Source: Desulfobacterales bacterium (lineage in GTDB: Bacteria > Desulfobacterota > Desulfobacteria > Desulfobacterales > JAEINQ01). From it: a stretch of DNA of 64,000 bases. The notes below the pieces were generated by a model. It worked only from the letters and a program-made list of their open reading frames with translations. It searched no databases and had not been told where the DNA came from. The stretch is from contig JAEINQ010000024.1 of assembly GCA_016342285.1 (NCBI GenBank), positions 16,171-80,170 of the forward strand. The letters are read 5' to 3'. This document shows positions 25,976-33,265 of the stretch, in pieces (position 1 is the stretch's first letter; each line of letters starts with the position of its first letter). A program made the position numbers and the translations under genes.

Positions 25976-26572
25976 CTATGGGGCGGAAATGGAAGAGACG
26001 AACCGATTTGTCCATCGGCGGTTGTCACTGTCGGTCATCCGGTCGGGAAGGGTGGCGAGTACGGCGTCCATGGCCATATCCACCATTTCGGCCCTCAGGA
26101 CGGACTTGGCCCCGAGGATGCGGGTTTGCGTCTGACGCTCGGCACCGACCAACATCATCCGGGCCTGGATTCTGGCTGCCTCGATGATGGCCGCCTTTTC
26201 CCGCTTGCCCTCTTGCAGGAGACGCTGGCGAAGCGTTTCCATCCGGGCATCGCTGGCTGCCAAAGCGGCTTTGGCCTCGGCGACCTCTTTTTCGGCCTTG
26301 GCCTTTTCGGTTTCGAGCCGCAGCAGATGGTTGGCCCAAAGGGATTTCTGATTTCCCAGGAAATTTTTCAATGGGCCTCTTCCGTATTTGATCAACAGAG
26401 AGACAAGAATAACGAAATTGATCCAGCGCATGGCCAGATCATAGGTCGGCCGCCACTGGTGTGCGTCGCCGGCGGCAAGGGCATTTCCGCCCGTGGCGAG
26501 CATTATGAGCATCAGGCCGGCGGCCCAGGGGGCCAGGTGACGCGGAACCTGCGGCATGCGCCTGCAAATCAT
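25976..26572 (-). CDS. atpF: ATP synthase Fo subunit b
   Basis: A 198-residue stator subunit. A signal-like hydrophobic segment (about 15-34) is followed by a membrane helix (WINFVILVSLLIKY) and then a long charged coiled coil typical of b subunits. It begins inside the stop of the b' gene (ATGA overlap), so translation is coupled. Two different b-type genes together (b and b') form a heterodimeric stalk, as in phototrophs and many Desulfobacterota. It is the last Fo gene of the operon; no delta, alpha, gamma, beta or epsilon genes follow. Confidence 0.88.
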   Translation of the reverse strand: MICRRMPQVPRHLAPWAAGLMLIMLATGGNALAAGDAHQWRPTYDLAMRWINFVILVSLLIKYGRGPLKNFLGNQKSLWANHLLRLETEKAKAEKEVAEAKAALAASDARMETLRQRLLQEGKREKAAIIEAARIQARMMLVGAERQTQTRILGAKSVLRAEMVDMAMDAVLATLPDRMTDSDNRRWTNRFVSSISAP

Positions 26573-27021
26573 GCGGGCCTCCGTTCAATGATCTTTTCCA
26601 GGATTGCCATGGCAACGGCCTCTGATTCAACCCGAAGCTCCTGGCGGGCCTTGGCCAGATCAACGGCCACCTGGCGTTCCGATTCCTTGCGCCGTTTCAC
26701 GATTTCCTTTCGGGCATCGGCAATGAGCGTTGCGGCTTCGGCCTGCCCGGCTTTCAGGGTTTCCTCATTGAGTCGGCGGGCATGGTGCTTGACGTCGGTC
26801 TCTCTATCGGTCAACTGGGCCACGAGGTCGAGCACCTCCTGCTTTGTGCGGCCGATCTCCTGTTTCATCCCTTCCAGGTGGGTCTGTCTTTCATCCATGG
26901 CCCGGTTGAGCGGTCGAAACATGATCCGGTTGATGATCGCAAGAAACACGAGAAAGGAGATCACCACCACTATCAGGGTTTCGTTGATGGTGATCAGTGC
27001 GGTCGTTTCGATGATGGTCAT
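26569..27021 (-). CDS. ATP synthase Fo subunit b'
   Basis: A 150-residue b'-type subunit: N-terminal membrane helix (TLIVVVISFLVFLAIINRIMF), PLNRAMDERQ, then a long highly charged helix that should pair with subunit b to form the peripheral stalk. There is an AAGGAT sequence before the ATG. It sits 13 bases after the single c subunit gene and overlaps atpF by 4 bases. Confidence 0.88.
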   Translation of the reverse strand: MTIIETTALITINETLIVVVISFLVFLAIINRIMFRPLNRAMDERQTHLEGMKQEIGRTKQEVLDLVAQLTDRETDVKHHARRLNEETLKAGQAEAATLIADARKEIVKRRKESERQVAVDLAKARQELRVESEAVAMAILEKIIERRPA

Positions 27022-27034
27022 GGGTTCTGATCCT

Positions 27035-27283
27035 TCAGACCACGAACAGGAGCAGCAGGGCGATCACCAGGGAATAGATGCCGGTCGACTCCGAAACCGC
27101 CTGGCCCACCAGCATGGTCCGGGTCAGCAGGCCGGCTTCTTTCGGATTTTTCCCGATGGCTTCACAGGCCTTGGCCGCGGCCATCCCTTCACCGATACCC
27201 GGGCCGATGGCGCCGAGCCCCATGGAGATCCCCGCTCCGAGAAGTGCTGCCGCCTTGACGATGTCAACGCCTTCGATTGCCAT
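27035..27283 (-). CDS. atpE: ATP synthase Fo subunit c, Na+-type site
   Basis: An 82-residue two-helix proteolipid of the rotor ring. The ion-binding glutamate is E65 in QAVSESTGIY, with S66, T67 and Y70, which are ligands of the Na+ rings of Ilyobacter. In helix 1 E32 (GIGEG) takes the place of Gln32, giving two carboxylates, as described for Fusobacterium and N-type ATPases. This signature predicts Na+ coupling, though H+ use cannot be excluded by sequence. AAGGAGG precedes the ATG. It is next to a second, fused c-type gene. Confidence 0.93.
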   Translation of the reverse strand: MAIEGVDIVKAAALLGAGISMGLGAIGPGIGEGMAAAKACEAIGKNPKEAGLLTRTMLVGQAVSESTGIYSLVIALLLLFVV

Positions 27284-27343
27284 TGGTTCCTCCTTTGGCT
27301 TTTTCTGGAAAAGCCGGTCCTTTGGGCCGGACGACGGCCCGTA

Positions 27344-28318
27344 TCAGATAACGAAAATCAGTACCAGGCTGACCACCATGGCATAGATGGCTGTGGATTG
27401 GCTCACCGCCTGCCCCACCAGCATGACGCGCATGAGATCGCCTGCGTATTCGACGTTTCTGGCCACCCACCGCACCGCTCCTTCGGCCACCATACCGTTG
27501 CCGATGCCCGGTCCGATGCCACCGAATCCCGTGCAGAGTCCGGCACTGAAAAGGGCCGCGGCGGCACTGAGCGAAGGCGACGGTGGATAGGATTTGAAGA
27601 TCAGAATGAAACTGACCAGGAGTCCGAAGACCGAAGGAGTCTGGGACACGGCCTGTCCCACCAGCATGGTGGTGGTGACGTTGGGGGTCGTGTCGGGGTT
27701 GCGGGCCACCCCTTCGCAACTCGCACCGGCGGCGAGGCCGCCGCCGTATCCCGAGCCGATGGCCGCCAGTCCCGTACTCAGACCGGCGCCGATCAGGGCC
27801 GCCCAAGTCGGATTTGTCGATGCCGTGCCCGGGTCCTTGAACATGAGCATCAGGGCAACCACCATGGCAAAGATGGCCGGGGTCTGACAGACCGCGGTAC
27901 CGATGAGCATGTTGGTGGTCAGGCGTCCGGTGACCTGGGGCTGCCGGGCAAGGCCCTCGCAGGCTTTTCCGGCCGGAAATCCGGCGCCGATGCCGGACCC
28001 TATGGCGCCCAGTCCCATGCACAGGCCGGCGCCCAACAGAGCGGCCGCGTTGAGCATGGTGGGGGCGGGGATGTCCATGAACAGGAGCAAAATGGCGATG
28101 ACCAGGGAGAAGATGGAGGCAGACTCGGATATGGCTTGACCGACCAGCATGGTTTTGATGATGTCGCCGGAGACGTCGCTGTTGCGAGAAATAGCTACGG
28201 TGGCTTTTGAGGCGGTGTATCCTTCGCCACTGGCGGCGCCGATGGCCCCCATCCCCATGGCCACGGCCGCGCCGAGGTAAGCGGCGATCTGTACGGCGGT
28301 ATGGGCGTCAAGCGTCAT
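27344..28318 (-). CDS. Four-hairpin fused ATP synthase c subunit
   Basis: A 324-residue proteolipid made of four tandem c-subunit hairpins (about residues 1-81, 84-161, 168-242, 246-324), so eight membrane helices. Each repeat has the helix-loop-helix glycine pattern and a G(Q/T)A(I/V) helix 2. Only hairpin 1 keeps the carboxylate (E65, with E32 in helix 1). The equivalent positions in hairpins 2-4 are Q145, Q226 and Q307, and helix 1 positions are A112, G193 and N274. So one ion site per four hairpins is expected, which would lower the ions carried per rotor turn. It follows atpB by two bases (stop, CC, ATG), so it is translationally coupled. Known c fusions are mainly two-hairpin (V-type) or many-hairpin archaeal proteins. 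Confidence 0.93.
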   Translation of the reverse strand: MTLDAHTAVQIAAYLGAAVAMGMGAIGAASGEGYTASKATVAISRNSDVSGDIIKTMLVGQAISESASIFSLVIAILLLFMDIPAPTMLNAAALLGAGLCMGLGAIGSGIGAGFPAGKACEGLARQPQVTGRLTTNMLIGTAVCQTPAIFAMVVALMLMFKDPGTASTNPTWAALIGAGLSTGLAAIGSGYGGGLAAGASCEGVARNPDTTPNVTTTMLVGQAVSQTPSVFGLLVSFILIFKSYPPSPSLSAAAALFSAGLCTGFGGIGPGIGNGMVAEGAVRWVARNVEYAGDLMRVMLVGQAVSQSTAIYAMVVSLVLIFVI

Positions 28319-28320
28319 GG

Positions 28321-28995
28321 CTATTTGACCTGTACCGATATGTAGACCACGGTCAGCATGGTGAAGACGAATGCCTGAATGGTTCCGACAAAGAGCCCGA
28401 AGAAAGCGTTTAAAAACGGCGGCAGAACCAGGCTGTAAGTCAGGTGGGAGACCACCAGAATAATGATGGAGCCGCCCATGATGTTGCCGAATAGCCGAAA
28501 GGAGATGGACACGATTTTTGCCATTTCGCCGACAAGGTTCAGCGGCATCAGAAAAAAGACCGGTTCAAAATAGGCTTTGAAGTAGGTTTTGAACCCTTTG
28601 GCGCGAATGCCGGCATAATGGGCGATGACGAATCCGAGAATGCCCAGGCCCAGCGGAATGTTCAGGTCCTTGGTGGGTTCTTCGAGCATCGGTATGATGC
28701 CCAGCCAGTTGGAGAGGAGCAAAAAGAGGAACAGGGCGCAGATCATCGGTGCGTAGGTTTTGGCCAGCTGTTTGCCCAGGGCTTCTTCGGTGAGTCCGTA
28801 AAGCTGGCGGACGATGAGTTCGCCCATGATCTGGAAAGGACCGGGGATCAGGGAACGCTTGGCGCCGGCTGCCAGGCCGAAGGCGATGAGGGCGACGAAA
28901 ACGATCCACATCATGACCAGGACTTCCAGATTGATGGTCACGTTATAACCGCCCAGGGTGATTACGGCTTGGTGGATTCTACCCAGTTCTTCCAA
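28321..28995 (-). CDS. atpB: ATP synthase Fo subunit a
   Basis: A 224-residue stator channel subunit. The essential Arg lies in SISFRLFGNIMGG, and the PTKDLNIPLGLG segment is typical. About five to six membrane helices are predicted by eye. I favour a TTG start at 28995, because GGGAGG is eight bases upstream; a further TTG at 29016 is possible but has no ribosome site. Coupled to the fused c gene, whose ATG follows two bases after the stop. Confidence 0.9.
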   Translation of the reverse strand: MEELGRIHQAVITLGGYNVTINLEVLVMMWIVFVALIAFGLAAGAKRSLIPGPFQIMGELIVRQLYGLTEEALGKQLAKTYAPMICALFLFLLLSNWLGIIPMLEEPTKDLNIPLGLGILGFVIAHYAGIRAKGFKTYFKAYFEPVFFLMPLNLVGEMAKIVSISFRLFGNIMGGSIIILVVSHLTYSLVLPPFLNAFFGLFVGTIQAFVFTMLTVVYISVQVK

Positions 28996-29098
28996 TGTCC
29001 GGTCCTCCCGGCGCAATGCCCGGCGTCCTGTTTGGACGGCCTTTTGAAAGTCGCTTTTTAACCACGGAGACCACCGAGAATTGTCTTTGATTTAATCA

Positions 29099-29167
29099 GT
29101 AAAGGACAGCCCCTTCCAGGGGCAACCCAAGGCCACGTCCTCTGGGCGTGGATTCCTTACTATTTTA
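29099..29167 (-). repeat. REP-like family A, copy 3
   Basis: Minus-strand reading: AGTAAGGAATCCACGCCC, AGAGGAC, GGCCTTGGGTTGCCCC and a GCCCCT-AGGGGC stem. It lies between the AtpI-like gene and atpB, inside the operon, so it might lower or shape read-through. Confidence 0.7.
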
Positions 29168-29175
29168 CGTCCCCG

Positions 29176-29565
29176 TCAGGTCCGCCTCACATGGTCTGCC
29201 ATGAGACAGAGATGGATCGAAAATATGCCGACCACCGTCATGGGGAAATCGAATTGGTCTGATTTGACGGCCATGACCAGGGGCACGGCCTTGAGGGCGG
29301 TTCTGCCGGCCATCGCGGCCAGGGACCGAAGCGCCGCCTGGCCTGCCGACGACCTCAGCCTTGCCGGCAGCGTCTGGGCCATCAATACGAAATCAACGGC
29401 CGCAAAGGTCGTTCCGAGAATCAGCCCTTTTCCCAAGGCATGGTTCCCCGTGGCCAGGAGCAGTGTGCCAACGGTCAGAGAAAGACCCATGGCCATGGTG
29501 CAGTAGCGCCGGGTGACCTGCCTAACGGTCATTGGGTTCAGGTTGGTCGTCTTTTTTGGGTTCAT
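29176..29565 (-). CDS. ATP synthase subunit I-like protein (AtpI)
   Basis: A 129-residue membrane protein with about four hydrophobic helices (LSLTVGTLLLATG; LGKGLILGTTFAAVDFVLMA; MVVGIFSIH-type end). It is related to the AtpI proteins that assist c-ring assembly or Mg2+ supply. It overlaps the preceding gene by 44 bases; start at 29565 is chosen because GGAGG lies nine bases upstream, but Met at 29532, which overlaps the preceding stop, is an alternative. Confidence 0.7.
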   Translation of the reverse strand: MNPKKTTNLNPMTVRQVTRRYCTMAMGLSLTVGTLLLATGNHALGKGLILGTTFAAVDFVLMAQTLPARLRSSAGQAALRSLAAMAGRTALKAVPLVMAVKSDQFDFPMTVVGIFSIHLCLMADHVRRT

Positions 29566-29806
29566 CTCGGATGACCTCCATGATCTGCCCATAGGCCACC
29601 GTTGCCCCGCCGACGATGCCGAAAATGGTTAGAAGCACCGTTAAGGCGCCCTTTAGCCCCAGAACCTGATCGAGCCATCGACCGGCAAAAAAGCAACCCA
29701 AAATGCAGCCGGCCATGGTCAGGCCGAGCTGCATGACGATGGATACAGTTTCCGACCAGGCGCGGTTTTTGTTATAGCTAAACGGCTTGTTGGCGAATTC
29801 AATCAT
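29522..29806 (-). CDS. AtpZ/AtpQ-like ATP synthase accessory membrane protein
   Basis: A 94-residue protein with two membrane helices (IVMQLGLTMAGCILGCFF and LTVLLTIFGIVGGATVAYG) joined by a short loop GRWLDQVLGL, matching the pfam09527 ATPase_gene1 family. These start many bacterial Fo operons and are linked to divalent cation supply or assembly. It is the first gene of the Fo operon here. Confidence 0.78.
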   Translation of the reverse strand: MIEFANKPFSYNKNRAWSETVSIVMQLGLTMAGCILGCFFAGRWLDQVLGLKGALTVLLTIFGIVGGATVAYGQIMEVIRDEPKKDDQPEPNDR

Positions 29807-29908
29807 CGGCTCAATCTCAATTCAGGCAAACGTTTTGGGGGAGGCGGCTTCCCCTGGTGAAACTCAATTTGATTCAGAGGCCGTTGAGGGATAGAGAATG
29901 TAATACAT

Positions 29909-29937
29909 TTAATAAAGCCAATTCATTAAATTGTCAA
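29909..29937 (-). promoter_or_regulatory. Candidate sigma-70 promoter for the Fo operon
   Basis: On the minus strand TTGACA (29932-29937) and TATTAA (29909-29914) are 17 bases apart, close to consensus. It is about 100 bases before the first Fo gene and shares its -35 hexamer with the opposite-facing promoter. Confidence 0.6.
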
Positions 29938-29959
29938 ACATGAAATCATAGGGTATGAT
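29931..29959 (+). promoter_or_regulatory. Candidate sigma-70 promoter for the cytidylate-kinase-like gene
   Basis: TTGTCA (29931-29936) and TATGAT (29954-29959) with a 17-base spacer, about 140 bases before the ATG at 30101. The -35 overlaps that of the divergent Fo promoter, so the two should compete. Confidence 0.55.
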
Positions 29960-30100
29960 ACTTGGTAATCTCCGGGCATAAACCGTATCTTCGTTCTCAT
30001 CCTGTTTCTCCATGTTCGCCTGTTTTCCAATGTTTTGACGCCTGTAGGCGGTGCCTGCCCATATCCGACCCCGTCAACCCCTATTTCCAAGGAGGCATCT

Positions 30101-30730
30101 ATGGCTGTGGTTACGATTTCGAGAATGTTCGGTGCTGGTGGCAAAACATTGGGCGAGATGATTTCGCAGCGACTGGGATATACTTTCTACAACAATGAGT
30201 TGATCCAGATGGTGGCCAAAAAAGCCAAGGTGTCCACCGACTGGGTGGAGTCCATGGAAAAGGAGGCGGGGGGGAAACTCCAGAAATTCCTTTCGGGCCT
30301 TGTTTCCAAAAGCCTGGTGGACCGGGTGCTGGACAATCAGCGCGGGTATCTCGACGAAGAGGTCTACGTGGACATGCTTCACCACATCATCCTGAAAATC
30401 GCCGATGAGGGAGATGCGGTGATTCTGGGAAGGGGCAGTCAATACATCCTCAAGGCCCACCCCGATGCGTATCACGTGCTACTGGTGGCCGACACGGTCC
30501 ACCGGGTTACGTTCATCGAAACCCACTACGACCTGGTCCCCAAGCAGGCGGCCAAGCTGGTGAGCATTGAGGACCTGCGGCGGGTCAACCTTTACCGCAA
30601 ATTCGGTAAGATCGATTATGACCAGTCGGACCACTACCACCTGGTGCTGAACATGAGTCGAATCGACCTGGATACGGCCTGCCGGGTCGTCTGTGAGTTG
30701 ACCGGCGTCTGTGGGGTCGCTTCGCCCTGA
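30101..30730 (+). CDS. Cytidylate kinase-like family protein
   Basis: A 209-residue P-loop kinase-like protein of the Cytidylate_kin2 type. The N-terminal ISRMFGAGGKTLGEMISQRL is an altered P-loop, and AVILGRGSQYIL, VADTVHRVTFIE and DYDQSDHYHLVLNMSRID are typical family segments. Family members often occur near regulatory or transport genes and their substrate is not established. ATG at 30101 follows AAGGAGG at ideal spacing. It is divergent from the Fo operon. Confidence 0.82.
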   Translation: MAVVTISRMFGAGGKTLGEMISQRLGYTFYNNELIQMVAKKAKVSTDWVESMEKEAGGKLQKFLSGLVSKSLVDRVLDNQRGYLDEEVYVDMLHHIILKIADEGDAVILGRGSQYILKAHPDAYHVLLVADTVHRVTFIETHYDLVPKQAAKLVSIEDLRRVNLYRKFGKIDYDQSDHYHLVLNMSRIDLDTACRVVCELTGVCGVASP

Positions 30731-30781
30731 TCCATGGACGCCGGGTGCGCTGCAAACCGGAGCTGCCCGCGATTTTTTGGC

Positions 30782-30818
30782 CCGGGGATCGGGAGGTGAA
30801 CACCGGGGATCGGGAGGT
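30782..30818 (+). repeat. Short tandem direct repeat
   Basis: CGGGGATCGGGAGGTG occurs twice, 21 bases apart, in the gap after the kinase-like gene. No function can be given. Confidence 0.45.
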
Positions 30819-30823
30819 GTGGG

Positions 30824-31171
30824 TCATGGCATGTGGGCGGACGCGCCGCCGACCAGGGCCTTCCATCCGTAGTAAATCCATGCCCCGTATTCGGACAGCA
30901 CCCAGCGCACCTGGTGTCCGCTTCGCCACCACGTTTGGGGGTCGAAGGGATCCTCGCGTGCCGCCACGGGGCAGATGGCCAATTGCCGGCCGAATCGTTT
31001 TTTCCAGATGAAATGTGCCCGGCGGGTGTGGGACTTGCTGGTGGTCAGGAGCACACGGGTGATGCCCCGCCGTATCAGTTCCGTGCCGACCGCCTCGGCT
31101 TCACTGACCGTGTCGTAAGGGACAGACGAGTCCCGCGTCATATGCCGAGGCGTGTGGTGAAATGGCATCAA
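30824..31171 (-). pseudogene. Remnant of a DUF218 (YdcF/SanA-like) gene
   Basis: About 115 codons encoding the C-terminal half of a DUF218 protein: DTVSEAEAVG, RVLLTTSKSHTRRAHFIW and WWRSGHQVRWVLSEYGAW. The N-terminal half, with the glycine-rich nucleotide-like motif, is absent and no ribosome site precedes the frame, so I read it as a 5'-deleted gene remnant. Confidence 0.6.
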
Positions 31172-31265
31172 TGTTGGTCAAATGTCGACCAGGCGATTTT
31201 CAGTAAAGATTTTCGAATTGAGTGAAAAACGTGCAAAAACGGTTTGATATCTGTTTTGTCAGTTT

Positions 31266-31281
31266 TGGCACGTCAATTGTA
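31266..31281 (+). promoter_or_regulatory. Candidate sigma-54 promoter
   Basis: TGGCACG-TCAA-TTGTA: seven of seven at -24 and four of five at -12 (TTGCA), with the GG and G(C) elements at the required 12-base distance. It lies about 140 bases before the degenerate GGDEF gene. Confidence 0.55.
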
Positions 31282-31418
31282 AAGACTGGGTGCAAGGGAA
31301 GTTTGGTTTGCGATTCCCAAAGAACCGCCGATGGGCGAAGCCGTAACCAAAACAGGTGTCCCGGGATCCGGTGGCCCGGGCATGCCGGCTTCGACCCGAA
31401 AGACACAGGAGGTGCACC

Positions 31419-32333
31419 ATGTCCGTATCCATTACCGACAAGAGGTTTCGAAGGGTTTTCGTCTCTTTTTTTCTGCTTTCATGCATGATGCCGCTTTTGG
31501 TGATGATTCTTATGGTTTACCAATATACGGTGCCGTTGCTGACGCCGGGCCAGTTTGATGCGCTGCGGCCGGTTTACAGCACCGGTCTTTCCACTGTGCT
31601 CGTCTTTCAGATACTTGGTTTTTTCCTGTTATTGTGGTGGGTCAATTCCCTGGAGACGCTGACCCGGGAGATTGAATCCATTTCCAGTCAGCATCTTTCA
31701 AAGAACATTGTCCCCTTGATGCAAAAAACCAATGAGCTTGAGAAAATCAGCGTTCTTGTCCGGCGCCTGGGCGAGACCCTTCAGGAGAAAGTTCACCAGG
31801 TCGATGCCGATGCCACCCAGATCAAGGCGCTTTCTGCCCGCCTGACCTTTCTGGCCAGCACCGACGAGTTGACCCAGCTCTATAACAAGCGGTATTTCAA
31901 ACAGAAACTGTCTGAAGCGGCCCGGCGGGCCCAAAAGATCGGCATGTCTTTCTGGTTGGTGCGCTTCGAAGTGGATCATTTCTCCAGCTTTGGTGAAAAG
32001 AACGGAGACCAGGTGCTCAAGGAACTCGGTCAGGTGGTACGAAAACACCTGCCGACGATGGCGATGCCTTTTCGCATGGGAAGAAACGAATTCGCTTTTA
32101 TTTTGTCTTCGGGGGACGGCCGGGAGGCGGCCAAGGTGACCCATCGCCTCTCCCGGGCTGTCGCGGAACATCATTTTAACGATGATGCCGGATTGCCCCT
32201 GGGCAGCGTGACCATTTCCTGTGGCATCGCCGGCTTTCGCGATGACCCGGCGGTCCTTTACGCCGACGCCTGGAGAGCACTGGCCACGGCCCAGAGAAAC
32301 GGCCGTCCCATTGAGGTGGCTGCTGCCGCGTGA
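31419..32333 (+). CDS. Membrane protein with degenerate GGDEF domain
   Basis: A 304-residue protein: two membrane helices (about 13-34 and 62-82), a HAMP-like/coiled-coil linker (about 85-145), and a GGDEF-fold domain beginning TDELTQLYNKRYF. The signature loop is GRNEF (in FRMGRNEFAFIL) instead of GG(D/E)EF, so c-di-GMP synthesis is unlikely; it may bind GTP or c-di-GMP, or act through protein contact. No EAL domain. The start follows AGGAGG. A strong sigma-54-like promoter is upstream. Confidence 0.85.
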   Translation: MSVSITDKRFRRVFVSFFLLSCMMPLLVMILMVYQYTVPLLTPGQFDALRPVYSTGLSTVLVFQILGFFLLLWWVNSLETLTREIESISSQHLSKNIVPLMQKTNELEKISVLVRRLGETLQEKVHQVDADATQIKALSARLTFLASTDELTQLYNKRYFKQKLSEAARRAQKIGMSFWLVRFEVDHFSSFGEKNGDQVLKELGQVVRKHLPTMAMPFRMGRNEFAFILSSGDGREAAKVTHRLSRAVAEHHFNDDAGLPLGSVTISCGIAGFRDDPAVLYADAWRALATAQRNGRPIEVAAAA

Positions 32334-32423
32334 GGCTTTAATTCTGGCATCACTCCCAGTAGGAATCCACGTCCCGTGGGAGCGGCCAGGGTCAGTTGGC
32401 TGTACTGAGAAACCGATGTTACC

Positions 32424-32439
32424 AGTGACTAAAGTCACT
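32424..32439. promoter_or_regulatory. Perfect short palindrome
   Basis: AGTGACT-AA-AGTCACT, 7-base arms and 2-base spacer. It might be an operator or part of the terminator region. The gap 32334-32836 holds this, a diverged family A repeat near 32355-32385, the terminator and a hairpin; no other gene was seen. Confidence 0.35.
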
Positions 32440-32487
32440 TGTCCCCGGAAGCATTTTGCACTTCATCATGGGAAAACCCACGCCTGG

Positions 32488-32517
32488 TTCCACGGGCCAG
32501 GCGTTTTTGCACGCCCC
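32488..32517 (+). terminator. Intrinsic terminator
   Basis: ACGCCTGG, a short loop, CCAGGCGT and TTTT: an 8-bp GC-rich stem followed by a U-run. It lies about 155 bases after the GGDEF-like gene. Confidence 0.65.
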
Positions 32518-32752
32518 CCTCCATCCAGTTGGAAAAGCCGGACACGCCCTGGGCAAACCTGACAGCAGAGCAATTTTTGCCGTCAGTTTTTTGCCGCTCG
32601 GCAATATCCGGTCTATGGGAAAATTTGCCAGCCCCATTCGCGGTCGATGCAACATTCCTGAATTTATTCAATATTTGAATTTGAGACATCGTAATTTGCA
32701 GTTGGTACGGGTTTTGCTTTTCCATATTCACGCTTTCTCTTTCTTCCTATCG

Positions 32753-32781
32753 GGGTGGCTCCTTTTCGGGAGCCACCCCCT
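32753..32781. other. Strong perfect hairpin in the 5' region of the small ORF
   Basis: GGGGTGGCTCC, TTTTC loop, GGGAGCCACCCC, perfect 11-bp stem with no U-run. It is 56 bases before the small ORF and may be a leader structure or a repeat copy. Confidence 0.4.
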
Positions 32782-32836
32782 CCCTTAGAAGCCCCGTTGC
32801 TTCTTCAAGGCATTCATCGGCACAGGAGGCACCACC

Positions 32837-33022
32837 ATGGAATCGGTTATCGACCTGACCATTCAGGGCAACCTGGAAGAATACGCCCGCGAAAAAAGAC
32901 TATCTCCGGATATGATCGAGTCATGGGTCTCGGCGGGGATGCTTTCCCCCCAGGAGACGACCGGTGCCCAGAAACTGCTCAAGATGCTTCGGACCAAAAG
33001 CCCATATTCAAGGGTTCGATAA
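32837..33022 (+). CDS. Small hypothetical protein
   Basis: A 61-residue protein (MESVIDLTIQGNLEEYAREK...) that looks helical and soluble, with no motif I recognise. A good GGAGG site lies seven bases before the ATG at 32837, and the frame is free of rare patterns, so expression is plausible. It is upstream of the ior leader region, with a promoter beginning a few bases past its stop codon. Confidence 0.5.
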   Translation: MESVIDLTIQGNLEEYAREKRLSPDMIESWVSAGMLSPQETTGAQKLLKMLRTKSPYSRVR

Positions 33023-33029
33023 AGTTGAC

Positions 33030-33058
33030 TTGACAAATTCATCGGCCTTGGATATGTA
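33030..33058 (+). promoter_or_regulatory. Candidate promoter of the ior-TRAP operon
   Basis: Perfect TTGACA (33030-33035), 17-base spacer, and TATGTA at -10. Arms CGGCCTTGG (33042-33050) and CCAAGGAAAGGCCG (33073-33086) form an interrupted palindrome around the -10 and start region that could be a repressor operator. Confidence 0.5.
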
Positions 33059-33089
33059 GTGGCAGTTTTCAACCAAGGAAAGGCCGATC

Positions 33090-33131
33090 ATGAAACCGAC
33101 ATGCTGGTGGTGGTGGTGGCAGCGCCCATGA
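33090..33131 (+). CDS. Tryptophan-rich attenuator leader peptide
   Basis: A 13-codon ORF, MKPTCWWWWWQRP-stop, with AAGGAAAGG six bases before the ATG. Five consecutive TGG codons (33105-33119) are the hallmark of a Trp-sensing leader. It starts about 25 bases after the predicted transcription start and is followed by pairing segments and an intrinsic terminator directly before iorA. When charged tRNA-Trp is short, the ribosome should stall on the TGG run and favour read-through into iorAB-dctPQM. Confidence 0.85.
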   Translation: MKPTCWWWWWQRP

Positions 33132-33265
33132 AGCTTGCTCACCACCTGGAAAAAACGTCCGATTGATTTCAGAGCTGTGGGAAGCTTCGGCAGGCGCGCG
33201 AAGGAGCCCATGGCTTTTTTTATTACACAGCCAGGGCTTTTTCGACAAGTCCTGGCTGTTTTTTT
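33105..33265 (+). promoter_or_regulatory. Trp attenuator with intrinsic terminator before iorA
   Basis: The terminator is ACAGCCAGG (33227-33235), a 15-base loop, CCTGGCTGT (33251-33259) and a T-run to 33265. Possible competing pairs: GGTGGTGG of the Trp codons with TCACCACC (region 2); AAGCTT-type sequences near 33131 and 33182 (2:3); and GCTGTG (33174-33179) with CACAGC of the terminator's left arm (antiterminator). The order promoter-leader-pairing arms-terminator-gene is that of ribosome-mediated attenuation. Confidence 0.75.

Noticed and set aside
25946..28210. 754-codon plus-strand open frame across the Fo genes
   Set aside because: It is antisense to clear atp genes, and its composition is low-complexity; it exists because the GC-rich third positions of the opposite strand suppress stops.
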